The position numbers and the translations under genes were made by a program. A DNA stretch of 64,000 nt from Leptospira gomenensis. GTDB lineage: Bacteria; Spirochaetota; Leptospiria; Leptospirales; Leptospiraceae. Positions 35,016-44,432 of this stretch are shown in pieces; positions within the stretch are counted from its first letter, which is position 1, and the number at the start of each line of letters is the position of its first letter. The stretch covers positions 109,501 through 173,500 of the forward strand of contig NZ_RQFA01000028.1 in NCBI RefSeq assembly GCF_004770155.1. The letters are read 5' to 3'. The notes beneath the pieces were generated by a model. The model worked only from the letters and a program-made list of their open reading frames with translations, made no database searches and was not told the DNA's origin.

Positions 35016-35963
35016 ATGGTGCACTACGAATTCCATCCCTCTTCCGTCAAATCGCAGAAAGGCTCGGAGAACGTTCCGATTCTTTTCGTTCACGGCGCTT
35101 GGCACGGGGCCTGGTGCTGGAAGGAGAATTTCGTTCCTTACTTTCAGAAGGCGGGATTCGACGTGTATTCCCTGGATCTGAGAGGTCACGGAAAAAGTCC
35201 GAACCCTGGATCGTTCCGATGGAACTCGATTCGCGATTACGCGGACGACGTAAGGGAAGTGCTCGATCAGCTTCCCGATTCGACCGTTTTGATCGGCCAT
35301 TCGATGGGCGGTTTTGTCGTTCAGAAATTTTTGGAGACCCGTTCCGTACCGAAGGCCGTCCTTTTGGCGAGCGTTCCGCCGCACGGGGTTTTTCGAATCA
35401 CTTTCGAGTTGTTGCTCAAACATCCGATCCGTTTTTTCCGGATGATCGGAACACTCTCCCTTTTTCCGATCGTGGAAGAACCCAAACTCGCACAAGAACT
35501 TTTATTCTCTAAATCGTTAAGCGAAGAGAAGGCGTTCTATTACGCTTCTCTAATACAGAACGAATCTTTCCTCGCTTTTTTGGACATGCTTCTTTTCCGT
35601 CTACCGAAAACGAAACGGATAAAAACTCCGTTTCTCGTACTCGGAGGAGAAAAGGACCGTCTTTTTCCTCCTTGGGAGGTGAAACGGACTGCGAAACTCT
35701 ACGGAGCCGAAGCGGAGATTTTTCCGAATATGGGACACGATATGATGTTGGACGTAGGTTGGGAAAACGTCGCGAATCGTATCCTACGTTATCTGAAACC
35801 GTCCCTTTCTCATGAGCGAAGCGACCTTTCGAAACGTAAGGAATATGGAAAATCCGAAAAAAACAAATCTTCCAAAAATGTCGCGAAACCCAAAACCGCA
35901 ACCTCCCCTTCCGGGAAAAAGAAGTCCTTCAAAAAGGAAATTCGGGGTTCGAAACGGAAATAG
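35016..35963 (+). CDS. alpha/beta hydrolase with Lys-rich tail
   Basis: 315 residues from the ATG at 35016; the frame is open from an ATG at 34875, which sits three bases after the previous stop and would add 47 residues. The fold is clear: oxyanion HGAWHGAW (~25-32), nucleophile elbow GHSMGG near residue 93, acid in GGEKDRLFPP and His in NMGHDMML. The last ~50 residues are Lys/Ser-rich (KSEKNKSSKNVAKPKT) and probably disordered. Substrate unknown. The gene ends 8 bases from a convergent FMN reductase gene. Confidence 0.83.
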   Translation: MVHYEFHPSSVKSQKGSENVPILFVHGAWHGAWCWKENFVPYFQKAGFDVYSLDLRGHGKSPNPGSFRWNSIRDYADDVREVLDQLPDSTVLIGHSMGGFVVQKFLETRSVPKAVLLASVPPHGVFRITFELLLKHPIRFFRMIGTLSLFPIVEEPKLAQELLFSKSLSEEKAFYYASLIQNESFLAFLDMLLFRLPKTKRIKTPFLVLGGEKDRLFPPWEVKRTAKLYGAEAEIFPNMGHDMMLDVGWENVANRILRYLKPSLSHERSDLSKRKEYGKSEKNKSSKNVAKPKTATSPSGKKKSFKKEIRGSKRK

Positions 35964-35971
35964 AAAATCTT

Positions 35972-36529
35972 CTATACGTTTTCCCGATCTCGGATCGATT
36001 TTCGAATCTCTTCGGCAAAGGCGACTAACGCGTCCTTGATTTTTTTACGCATCTCTTCTTCTTTCCACTCCTCGCGTTCGTCCAATTGTCTTCTGGAAAG
36101 CGGGATCGGAAACGAACATTCCTCAGCGACGCCGGCGTTCATGGCGCGTAACGTGGTAAGCAGAGACCGAAGCGCCTTTTCACCTCCCTGATAGGAAGGA
36201 GAGGACCCGAGCGCCATCACCGGTTTGTTCACGTATTCCCCCGAACCCACGACCCAATCCAGGGAATTTTTTAAAACACCAGGCAGATTGTGAGCGTATT
36301 CGGGGGTGCAGAGAATGACTCCGTCCGCGTTTTTAAGCGCCTCGCGATATACTTTCACGGATTCCGGCGATGAATCCCCATCCCGATCCGGGCTAAAATG
36401 CGGTAAATCGTCTAACCCCGAATAGGTGATTATCTCCATTTCGGGCGGGGCTATTTTGGCGATCGCGCGCAAAAGCGCCGACGCGTTCGATTCAAAACGA
36501 ATACTTCCGGAAATGGAGAGAATTTTCAT
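35972..36529 (-). CDS. NADPH-dependent FMN reductase-family flavoprotein
   Basis: 185 residues, flavodoxin-like. It starts with the family ISGSIRFESNASALLRAIA phosphate-binding segment, then TPEYAHNLPGVLKNSLDW, the typical flavin-contacting motif. It reduces FMN, quinones or chromate in relatives; here no substrate can be named. It stands alone on the minus strand. Confidence 0.9.
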   Translation of the reverse strand: MKILSISGSIRFESNASALLRAIAKIAPPEMEIITYSGLDDLPHFSPDRDGDSSPESVKVYREALKNADGVILCTPEYAHNLPGVLKNSLDWVVGSGEYVNKPVMALGSSPSYQGGEKALRSLLTTLRAMNAGVAEECSFPIPLSRRQLDEREEWKEEEMRKKIKDALVAFAEEIRKSIRDRENV

Positions 36530-36580
36530 ACGTAAAGATTAGAATGGAATCGAAGAAGTTCGGTTTAAAAAAAAAGAAAT

Positions 36581-38806
36581 TTATACGAGAATAATCCTAA
36601 ACGTCGTCCCTAAATTCAACCGACTTTCCACTTCGATTTTGCCCCCCATCGCTTCGACTTGGTTTTTCGTAATGAACAAACCGATTCCTTTAGCGTCCCG
36701 ATTGTTGTGAAAGGTCTTATACATCCCGAACAACTTTTCGCCGTACCGATTCATATCGATTCCCAATCCGTTGTCGGCGATACTCAGGATCAGACGGTTT
36801 TTCTCGTAGGAAGTGCTAAGGGTGATTTCCGGAGTCCTATCCGGATGTCTGTATTTGACGGCGTTGGTCAAAAAATTAAGAAGAATACTTTCCATATAAG
36901 CCGCGTTATAGAAGATGCGGATCCGTTCCGGAACCAGATTGTTGATCTTCACCTTATACCTTTGGATTTCGGCCGAAATGGAACGCAACGCGCCTTCGAT
37001 GTAATCGCGGAGACCGATTTCAGTGTTCTGCAGATTTTTGTTCGTCTGAATCGAAATGACTTCGTTCAGATTAAGAACGGTTTCCATAAGACTGTCGGAG
37101 GCTTTGGTGATATAACCGATCACCTCCCCTTTTTCCGTTTCGTTTTGGGATTCCTCCAAAATTTTCAACAACATAGTTATGTTTCCGGCGTGCGACCTGA
37201 GATTATGCGAAACTATATGAGCAAAATTTAATAGACGCTCGTTTTGCTCCTTGACTATATCCAACGTCCTCTGGAGCGCCAACTCTTTCTGCTTTTGTTC
37301 TTGGATGTTTTGGAAGGTTCCCGAAATCCGGATACAAACTCCGTCGGGTCCGTATTCCGGTTTTCCGATCGAGCGGGTCCATACAAAATTTCCCTTGGCC
37401 GTTACGATTTCGATTTCCAAATCGAACGGCTTTCCCGTCCTGATCGATGTTTCGATCGCGTCCGTCGCCTTTTGTCTTTCCTTTTCGTTTTTAAAAAAAC
37501 GGGCTCCTTGCTCCGCAGTGGGAACGTAATCTTCGGCGACCTCGAAGATATCCTTGGTAACCTTACTCCATACACGCGTGTTCGTCGCAAGATCCAATTC
37601 CCAGGCGCCGATCTGCGCCGCTTCATTGGTCCGATTGAGGATCTCTTCCAGTTTTCCCTTTTCTAATTCTTTTCGTTTTAACGCGGTGATGTCGGCCGTA
37701 TACATCAGAATGCCGCCGACTTTGTTCTGGGAAACATACCAAGGCCGAACTTCCCAGATGATCCACTGAACGGTTCCGTCCTTTCTTACGAAAGCCTCCT
37801 CTTCCTTTCGTAAAACTTTTCCTTGAAGACATTCCCTATGAATCGATTTCCATTCCTCGCCGATTTCAGGAAAGACGTCGTAATGAGATCGACCGAGGAG
37901 CTCTTCGTCCTCCAGATGATAATCGGTAAGCCATTGTCTGGAAGCAGCCAAGTAACGCATATCCGTATCGAACATCGCGATCGCGGAAGGCGCCTTTTCG
38001 ATAAAAACGCGGTTGAGTTCGTGACTTTCTTTGAGTGCCATTTCCGAATTTTTATGTTCGGTAATGTCCCAATTCGTACCGATCATACGAAACGGTTTGT
38101 CGGCGGCCGTTCTCTGAACGATCGCGATCGCCTTGATATGATGGATCTCTCCGTTGGGCCACACTACCCTAAACTCGGTGTCGAATTCCGCCTCGCCGTC
38201 CAAAGCCGCCTTCAATTCCAGTTTACAACGATCCAGATCTTCTTCGTGCAAACCGGATTCCCAATCCTGGTAACGACCCGAAAAAAATTTCGGATCCATA
38301 CCGTACAATTCGAACATAGCGTCGTCCCAAACGAGACGATTTTCGATAATATCAAAATCCCAAATTCCGACCTTGGCGATTCGAGTCGCCAAGGCGAGAC
38401 GATCCGCCGTATGTTGTAGATCAGCTTGCGTGCGTTTGGATTCGGTGACGTCGAAATACGTGCCGAGCATGAGGGTCGGTTCTCCGGACGGGTCACGCTC
38501 TACTACCTTACAAGTGCACTTGAACCAGACGATCTCTCCGTTCTTATGCCGTAAACGGACGTCCACTTCATAAGGACGTTGTGCGTCTTTACAAAGAAGA
38601 TAATTCTGAAACTCGTTTTGATAGGTCGAAAGATCTTCGGGAAGGATATGATCCTCCCAATCCAGGATGGAATCGTTCAATTCTTCGTTCGTATAACCGA
38701 GCATCGACTTCCACGCCGGACTCAGATAACTCCGGTTTTCCCTGATATTTCTTTCCCAATAACCGGCGCGCGCCTGTTCTAGGATCGTTTGAAGAATATG
38801 AATCAT
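36581..38806 (-). CDS. multi-PAS histidine kinase
   Basis: 741 residues, no membrane helix. Four PAS/PAC units (~10-115, ~135-250, ~265-385, ~395-510), a phosphoacceptor His at ~534 in SHNLRSHAGN, an N-box near 648 (NFLTNAVKYR), and G-boxes DNGLGI (~678) and GIGLFI (~707). The H-box of the form SHNLR is found in a subgroup of kinases. A soluble sensor of redox, gas or small ligands is likely. No response regulator gene is adjacent on its strand. Confidence 0.9.
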   Translation of the reverse strand: MIHILQTILEQARAGYWERNIRENRSYLSPAWKSMLGYTNEELNDSILDWEDHILPEDLSTYQNEFQNYLLCKDAQRPYEVDVRLRHKNGEIVWFKCTCKVVERDPSGEPTLMLGTYFDVTESKRTQADLQHTADRLALATRIAKVGIWDFDIIENRLVWDDAMFELYGMDPKFFSGRYQDWESGLHEEDLDRCKLELKAALDGEAEFDTEFRVVWPNGEIHHIKAIAIVQRTAADKPFRMIGTNWDITEHKNSEMALKESHELNRVFIEKAPSAIAMFDTDMRYLAASRQWLTDYHLEDEELLGRSHYDVFPEIGEEWKSIHRECLQGKVLRKEEEAFVRKDGTVQWIIWEVRPWYVSQNKVGGILMYTADITALKRKELEKGKLEEILNRTNEAAQIGAWELDLATNTRVWSKVTKDIFEVAEDYVPTAEQGARFFKNEKERQKATDAIETSIRTGKPFDLEIEIVTAKGNFVWTRSIGKPEYGPDGVCIRISGTFQNIQEQKQKELALQRTLDIVKEQNERLLNFAHIVSHNLRSHAGNITMLLKILEESQNETEKGEVIGYITKASDSLMETVLNLNEVISIQTNKNLQNTEIGLRDYIEGALRSISAEIQRYKVKINNLVPERIRIFYNAAYMESILLNFLTNAVKYRHPDRTPEITLSTSYEKNRLILSIADNGLGIDMNRYGEKLFGMYKTFHNNRDAKGIGLFITKNQVEAMGGKIEVESRLNLGTTFRIILV

Positions 38807-39043
38807 GAAACAAAGATGAAAGTATTCTCGAACCTGCGCAAGGCTCGGTCAAGCCGAAAAGGAGAAGGAGTTTAAGATCCGCATATAGGCAGAATTTTCC
38901 TGAATCGGAAAAAATTCCGCCGATTTGACAAAGGAGACGCAAAAATCCCCCGATCCGCCGGAACTCACACTCGTTCGATTTCGATTCGAATTTCGAACAC
39001 ATTCCCGATCGGAGGAAAGGATTCCGCGGACGGATCGGATTTT

Positions 39044-41797
39044 TTAAACGGTGACGTGCGATCGCAAACCGTTCTGAAACAGTTTAGAAAATTCTGAAAT
39101 ACAATACGGTCTCGGAATAGAAATCGATTTTCCGCAATTTTCCTTGCCAAATCGAATCAGACGAACGGAAGGATTTTCGGAAAGACGTTCTATCGCGAGA
39201 TCAGCGTTGGGAACGGAAGCGTCTAACATTACGCAGGTGATCGGCGAATTCTCCTCGATGAGGGGAAAAATTCTGGCCGCGTCCCCCGTAGTCCAAAACT
39301 TACAACCCATACGTTTCAGAAATGCGGACGCGATCTCCGAATAAACCGCGTCGTCGGAAACGAGGATCACCTTTTCGGAACGCGCGCATCCGAAAACGGT
39401 AGGATCGTCCCCTCCTAAAATCACGGGAATTAAAATTGCGAACGTCGTTCCGCCTTCCGGTTCGAAGAGGATTTCTATCTTTCCCTTGGAACGTTTTACG
39501 AAAGAATAAACCATCGGTAGTCCCAAACCCGTCCCCTTTCCTCCTTTCGTCGTATAAAAAGGTTCGAACAATCTATGTCTGGTTTCTTCGGACATTCCGC
39601 TTCCTCCGTCGGTAACGGTCAAAAGACAGTAACTTCCTTCTTCCAAGTCGGCGAAGAAAAAATTCGAAGAGGGCCCGACCTTTAAAAATTCCGTCCTTAT
39701 ACGGACCACACCTCCCTCGGGCATGGCATCCTTGGAGTTGATTACGAGATTCAGAAGGGCGTTTTCCAAACCTCCCCTCTCCAAACTGCATAACATCGGT
39801 ATCGGAGAAAGATCGTATTCGATACGATGATTTTCAGTCCTCGCTTTCGATAAAATCGGCACGAATTCGCGGATCAGATAATTTACGTCGAGTGTTTCCG
39901 GATTAACGGGTTGTTCCCGAGCGAAAGAAAGAAGTCTTCGGTTTAAATCGACTCCCTTCTGAATGGCGTCTAACGCGGATCTCACCCACCTCAAAAGTTC
40001 CGGCTGAGTTTTAAGATTGACCTGCAGGATCTCCAAATTTCCGAGTATAACGTTCAACAGATTATTAAAATCGTGCGCGATTCCTCCCGCGAGCTGACCG
40101 ACCGCTTCCATTTTCTGCGATTGCCTTAACTTGTTTTCGTGAACTCGTTTTTCCGAGATGTCCCGTATTATGGAAATAAAATGTGTTACGGAGCCGAACT
40201 CGTCGCGTATCGGATAAATACCTATATCGACCAGAAGATCACGACCCGCCTTATCGTAGATGACGATCTCCTCTTTCAAAGACGTCATCAATCCGAGCGA
40301 AGCCTGGATACGCTCCACGATCCTAGGATCGCTTTTGGGTCCTTGCAAAAGGGTGGCGCTTTTTCCCAACACCTCATCGCGTTTGTAACCAGTAAGTTTC
40401 ACGAACGCTTCGTTTACGTAGATGATCTTGCGTCCGATTCCTTGAGTCCAAACCGATTCGGAGACGATATAAGCGTCCTCGGACATTTCCACGCCGGTTT
40501 TGAGAAATTTAAGACTTTCCTCGGAATTCCTTAGACCGGTGAGATCTTGAAACGTACCCTCCAAACGCACCGCCTTACCCTCGCGATTCCTATATACCCT
40601 GGCCCTTTCGGCGACGCGAAAAGTCCCCCCTTCCTTATTGACTATCCTGTATTCGATCTCATAACATTCTGAATTTTTAATATAATATTTTCTTAATTTT
40701 TCGACCCGATCCCGATCTAAAACGAAAACGAACGGATCCTCCCGTTTTTCCGGATCGAATTCGTAGGACTGTTCCAACCCGAAGATCCTTCGGGTATTTT
40801 CGGCGCAGACGAAATTGCCGGTTTCGAGATTCAAACTCCAATTTCCGATTTTGGCGATCGTTTGGGTTTCGGTGATCGAAAGGTTTTTCTCTTTTAATTC
40901 CGCCAAAAGCCCTCGCTCATAAAGGATCCCCCCCGTGATGGAAGACGCAAGTTCCAGGATTTTGACGTCGTCTTTCGAAAACGTATAGGCTTCGGAGGAA
41001 AAAATTTTCAGAACTCCTAGAGGGCGATCCAAAAAGTAAAGAGGTAAGGCGACTCCCGATCTTCCTGTCGCGAGTTTAGTCTGATCACGGTTCAATCTGG
41101 GATCCGTTTCGAAATCCTCGATACGAATCGTGGAGCGGGATTCGATCACACCCGACGAAAGATCGTTTTTATACTGGAATTCGAAACCGCTAAACCTTGT
41201 CCCGTTTCCCGAACCACCCGCGCATACGAAACGATCCTCCTTTAGGATCTCGACGAGTACGGATTGACAGTCGCAAAGGTCCCGGATGTTATCCGCGATG
41301 AAGTCGTAGAACTCCGGAAATCCGAGCTCTGAGGAATTCAGTTTCGACTGAAACGACAATAGATTATCAATTTTTTTTGAATATTCAAAAGACTTTATGC
41401 TCGAATCCATTACCTGTGTGCAATGGCGGACCGTTCTTTCCAAAACTTCAGGAGTCAACGTTTCGTAGCGAAGGTAATCCGATACTCCGAAGGAAAACAT
41501 ACTACGAAGAAAGTCAAGGTCCGAAAAGTCGGTCAACAACACAACCTGGCTTCCTCCTCCTTCGAGACGATATCGTCTCAACCTTTCGAGTTCTTTCGGA
41601 TCGGAAACACGATCGTCGAAAAAAACGAGATCGTATCCGCCGCATCGTATTTTATCCCATACGTCTTCGTAGGATGTCACGTTTTCCAAGGAAAAGGCGA
41701 GATACGGAACGGAAGATAGGATCGTTTTTAGCTCGTCCGCGCGTGCGGCGCGAATCTCCACCTGTAGAAATTGCCTAGGTCGTTTTGACGTATACAT
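39044..41797 (-). CDS. hybrid histidine kinase: REC-GAF-PAS-PAS-HisKA-HATPase-REC
   Basis: 917 residues, cytoplasmic. An N-terminal receiver (Asp61 in VFFDDRVSD), a GAF domain at ~150-300, two PAS units at ~305-430 and ~435-555, H-box His575 in GGIAHDFNNLL, N-box INSKDAM, G-boxes DGGSGM and GTGLGLPM, and a C-terminal receiver-like domain with Asp859 in VMLDAS. The final domain lacks a clear KPF Lys. The layout fits a phosphorelay hub. It is not coupled to the neighbouring PAS kinase (237 bases apart). Confidence 0.9.
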   Translation of the reverse strand: MYTSKRPRQFLQVEIRAARADELKTILSSVPYLAFSLENVTSYEDVWDKIRCGGYDLVFFDDRVSDPKELERLRRYRLEGGGSQVVLLTDFSDLDFLRSMFSFGVSDYLRYETLTPEVLERTVRHCTQVMDSSIKSFEYSKKIDNLLSFQSKLNSSELGFPEFYDFIADNIRDLCDCQSVLVEILKEDRFVCAGGSGNGTRFSGFEFQYKNDLSSGVIESRSTIRIEDFETDPRLNRDQTKLATGRSGVALPLYFLDRPLGVLKIFSSEAYTFSKDDVKILELASSITGGILYERGLLAELKEKNLSITETQTIAKIGNWSLNLETGNFVCAENTRRIFGLEQSYEFDPEKREDPFVFVLDRDRVEKLRKYYIKNSECYEIEYRIVNKEGGTFRVAERARVYRNREGKAVRLEGTFQDLTGLRNSEESLKFLKTGVEMSEDAYIVSESVWTQGIGRKIIYVNEAFVKLTGYKRDEVLGKSATLLQGPKSDPRIVERIQASLGLMTSLKEEIVIYDKAGRDLLVDIGIYPIRDEFGSVTHFISIIRDISEKRVHENKLRQSQKMEAVGQLAGGIAHDFNNLLNVILGNLEILQVNLKTQPELLRWVRSALDAIQKGVDLNRRLLSFAREQPVNPETLDVNYLIREFVPILSKARTENHRIEYDLSPIPMLCSLERGGLENALLNLVINSKDAMPEGGVVRIRTEFLKVGPSSNFFFADLEEGSYCLLTVTDGGSGMSEETRHRLFEPFYTTKGGKGTGLGLPMVYSFVKRSKGKIEILFEPEGGTTFAILIPVILGGDDPTVFGCARSEKVILVSDDAVYSEIASAFLKRMGCKFWTTGDAARIFPLIEENSPITCVMLDASVPNADLAIERLSENPSVRLIRFGKENCGKSISIPRPYCISEFSKLFQNGLRSHVTV

Positions 41798-42162
41798 CGT
41801 TAATCCGTAAAGATTTTAGATCGAAAAAAAAATCCGTATTCCATCGGAACAAGCACAAACGTACAAAAGTGGAGCTTTAGAAGGGAACGAGAAATGAGAC
41901 TCTGATTGACTCCGTATTCTAACATTGATTTTACGATTTTCTAAAATCGATTCCGGTCGTGATGTAGGCGGAACGAATCGGTGAAAGTTGTATCGGATCC
42001 AAGAAATAACTCGTTCAAAAGTATGACAAAACCGCTCGCGAACACGAAAAAAAGGTATTACTCCGCCTTCGAAGAAAACGGAGTAATACGCCGACAAAGA
42101 TAGAATTCGATTTAAATCATTTCGCTTAACGATTTTATCGAGGATCCTCGTCTCCCGAAATT
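41798..42162. other. 365-base intergenic stretch
   Basis: Between the hybrid kinase start and the end of the catalase pseudogene. It contains the strong minus-strand terminator at 42047-42088 and the upstream region of the kinase; nothing else was recognised. Confidence 0.5.
42047..42088 (-). terminator. rho-independent terminator of the ankB-katE transcript
   Basis: On the minus strand a perfect 10-bp stem (TATTACTCCG 42056-42065 / CGGAGTAATA 42079-42088) with a 13-base loop is followed by CC and seven T residues (42053-42047). It lies 75 bases past the end of the catalase remnant, so it was the operon's terminator and is still intact. Confidence 0.8.
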
Positions 42163-43105
42163 CTAAGCGGAGGTTCCGTCCACGTAGGTGACTTTAACGG
42201 GTCCGCCGAATCCGTTCGGCCGATAGTTATCGTAATCCCCGTCGTGAAGGAACTTCACACTTCCGTCCCGATGATATACGTTCGTTTCGTTCTTAGGTCT
42301 ATCGACGGGAAGCCGTTGATACTGGACTCCCAGTTTATATCTTTGCGCATCCGGATATGCGAACAATCTTCCCTGTAACATCGTATCGGGAGAGGCTCCG
42401 ATTCCGGGAGTATGTTCGAAGGAGAGAACGCCGCTTGTTCGACTTCTTCGAAATAATTTTTCGGATTGGAATTCAACTCCGGCACGCCCGCCTCTACCGG
42501 AGATAATCCTTGTGCGACCATACGTTCGTCAGCTCGAACGGATTGAATCGGTAGTTTTCCGCATCCTTTTCCGGCCTGATCCGAACGCAGAACCTCCATC
42601 TCGGATATTCTTTCCGTTCGATGGCTTCGAACAGATTCCTCGTCGCGTAGTCCGGATCGATTCCGGCTAACGCGGCCGCTTTTTCTCCGGTTAGATTTTT
42701 GATTCCCTTCGCCGATTTGAAATGAAACTTCACCCAAAAACGTTCTCCTTGGGATTTCAAAGTCCGAACGTATGCCTTCCGTAACCGTTTAAAAAACGAT
42801 ATCAATCCGTAATTTCTCTGTCGCCGAAGAGAATCGTCATCGGATGTAAGTCTTCCGGAGATTCGGCCCAATCATCCCACATACGGAAAGGATTTTTATA
42901 ACCGGAAATCGGATCGCGTTTTTGGGAATGAATAAAATCGGGAAACTTCAGAGGATCTCGTTCGAAAAAAGCGGGAGTCTTGTTTCCTACAAGATTTCAC
43001 ATTCCCTGTTCCGTATAAAACTTAACCGCACAACCTCTCGGATCTCGTTCCGTATCGAAGGAAACTTAAACGCTGCCGTCCTTCCGCGGCGTCGTTCTCG
43101 GGAAT
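42163..43105 (-). pseudogene. katE: catalase pseudogene (katE remnant)
   Basis: Mono-functional heme catalase segments are plain but broken over at least three frames. In order on the minus strand: ERDPRGCAVKFYTEQG (~43050), [19 protein letters not shown] and [14 protein letters not shown] with later [16 protein letters not shown] then an in-frame TGA, another frame with [18 protein letters not shown] and [17 protein letters not shown], then the C-terminal [20 protein letters not shown], ending in [10 protein letters not shown] near 42200. The first ~100 residues, including the distal catalytic His, and the final ~100 are absent. It lies downstream of the broken ankyrin gene and divergent from perR, the order known for ank-katE in pathogenic Leptospira. 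No active enzyme can be made. Confidence 0.88.
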
Positions 43106-43151
43106 TCCGGAGAAGATCCGAAATTTCGGTTCGACCAAACATTAAGAAAAA

Positions 43152-43564
43152 CTAATATTTCGTCTGTCCCTTTGGATTTCGATAATTCGGATCCGCTCCG
43201 TTTTCAATAAGTAACTTTAATAGATTATAATATTCTTTAAAGTATGCTCCCTTCAGGATCGAGTTTCCGTTTGAATCCGTTGAATTACGTCGTCCCCCAG
43301 GGAAATCAGGCAACGAACCGTCTCGCAGTGACCGTGGTTGGCTGCCAAAATAAGAAGCGCGTATCCTCCGGCGTCGATTTCCTTCAGACATACGGGAAGA
43401 ATGTTCTTTCTCCTTAGTTCGAAACGTTCCCCTCTTCTCACTAAATCGAACTGAAAATCCCCTTTTCGAAAAACGCTTCGATCCAGTTCCCAAGCGGACC
43501 AAACACCGCTTGAAGCCGGATCGTTTGGATCGTTGGAAGAATACAAAGGAACGAAATATTTCAT
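43152..43564 (-). pseudogene. ankB: ankyrin-repeat protein pseudogene (ankB-like), single-base frameshift
   Basis: From the ATG at 43564 with a strong GGGAGG site, the frame reads an N-terminal domain and an ankyrin repeat (GGYALLILAANHGHCETVRC) to LGDDVIQ, then stops at 43253. The next ankyrin repeat continues in another frame (NSTDSNGNSILKGAYFKEYY, ENGADPNYRNPKGQTKY) to 43152. Restoring one A near 43286 joins them as GDDV-NSTDSNGN. Ankyrin partners of catalases are thought to protect or aid heme loading. The product here is truncated after ~100 residues. Confidence 0.8.
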
Positions 43565-43613
43565 GAAACCTCCCGAATTGTATTTCTGTTTCACTTTTAA
43601 ATCAAATATCATT

Positions 43614-43628
43614 TTAGATTCAATCTAA
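43614..43628 (-). promoter_or_regulatory. Per-type box, perfect 7-1-7 inverted repeat
   Basis: TTAGATT-C-AATCTAA, a perfect 15-base 7-1-7 dyad as bound by Fur/PerR proteins. It lies 50 bases before the ankB start at 43564, in the place of an operator for the divergent ankB-katE transcript. Confidence 0.7.
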
Positions 43629-43657
43629 TACCGTAAAAAATTAGCCCGAGTCTTTTT

Positions 43658-43672
43658 TTAGAATTAGTCTAA
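43658..43672 (+). promoter_or_regulatory. second Per-type box before perR
   Basis: TTAGAAT-T-AGTCTAA, a 7-1-7 dyad with 6 of 7 paired positions and the same TTAGA/TCTAA ends as the box at 43614. It is 39 bases before the perR ATG, fitting autoregulation. The two centres are 44 bases apart, about four helical turns. Confidence 0.6.
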
Positions 43673-43711
43673 TTTATAGACAAAAAAAAACAAACTGGGA
43701 ACCTGGAAGAT

Positions 43712-44149
43712 ATGAAGGATTCATACGAAAGAAGCAAACGCATTCTGGAAAACGCCGGGATCAACGTCACCGTCCAAAGACTGCAAATGGCCAACCTTCT
43801 CCTTTCCAAACCGCAGCATTTGACCGCGGATCAGATTTTTCAGTTGATCAACGAACACATTCCGAACGCGTCTCGCGCCACAATATTCAACAATTTGAAA
43901 CTGTTCGCCGAAAAGGGAATCGTCAACCTACTCGAATTAAAGTCCGGAATCACTTTATACGACTCGAACGTGGAAAACCACCACCACGCTATCGACGAAA
44001 CCACGGGAGAAATCTTCGATATAGATCTGAGTTTACCACTTCAGGAAAAAGTTCTTTCCGAACTAAAAAACGATTTCAAAACCAAAACCGGTTCGTCTTT
44101 GGATCAGTGTAGTCTTTTGATCACACTGAAAGGAAAAAAAAATAAATAG
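43712..44149 (+). CDS. perR: peroxide stress regulator PerR (Fur family)
   Basis: 145 residues. Winged helix at 1-~85 with the recognition helix [16 protein letters not shown]; metal region with His36 and [11 protein letters not shown] (90-100). Only one Cys is present (DQCSLL), so there is no structural Cys4 zinc site, as known for the Leptospira PerR. It senses hydrogen peroxide by metal-catalysed His oxidation and represses defence genes. It is divergent from the broken ankB-katE locus; the gene itself is intact, so other targets must maintain it. Confidence 0.92.
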   Translation: MKDSYERSKRILENAGINVTVQRLQMANLLLSKPQHLTADQIFQLINEHIPNASRATIFNNLKLFAEKGIVNLLELKSGITLYDSNVENHHHAIDETTGEIFDIDLSLPLQEKVLSELKNDFKTKTGSSLDQCSLLITLKGKKNK

Positions 44150-44432
44150 GTCCGCGCCGTTTTTTTCGATTCGCCCGATTCCTTTCGCTCGTTCGGTTTT
44201 AAAAATCGTATCTACAAAATAACAGAATCGCCAAACTTCTACCCTTCCTTCCTTCCGACAAGGCTTCCTCGTTTCGGAAGTTTCCGTTTCAAAACGATAA
44301 ACGACGGTTTTCCAACGTTAAGTTCGTTTTGTTATAAACATGGATTAGCAACTTATAGCGGGCGACGCAAAAGGAAGTTTTACGGAGTATATTCTCTCAA
44401 CATTGACGGACGAAAATGTTGTGGGGGTTTTT

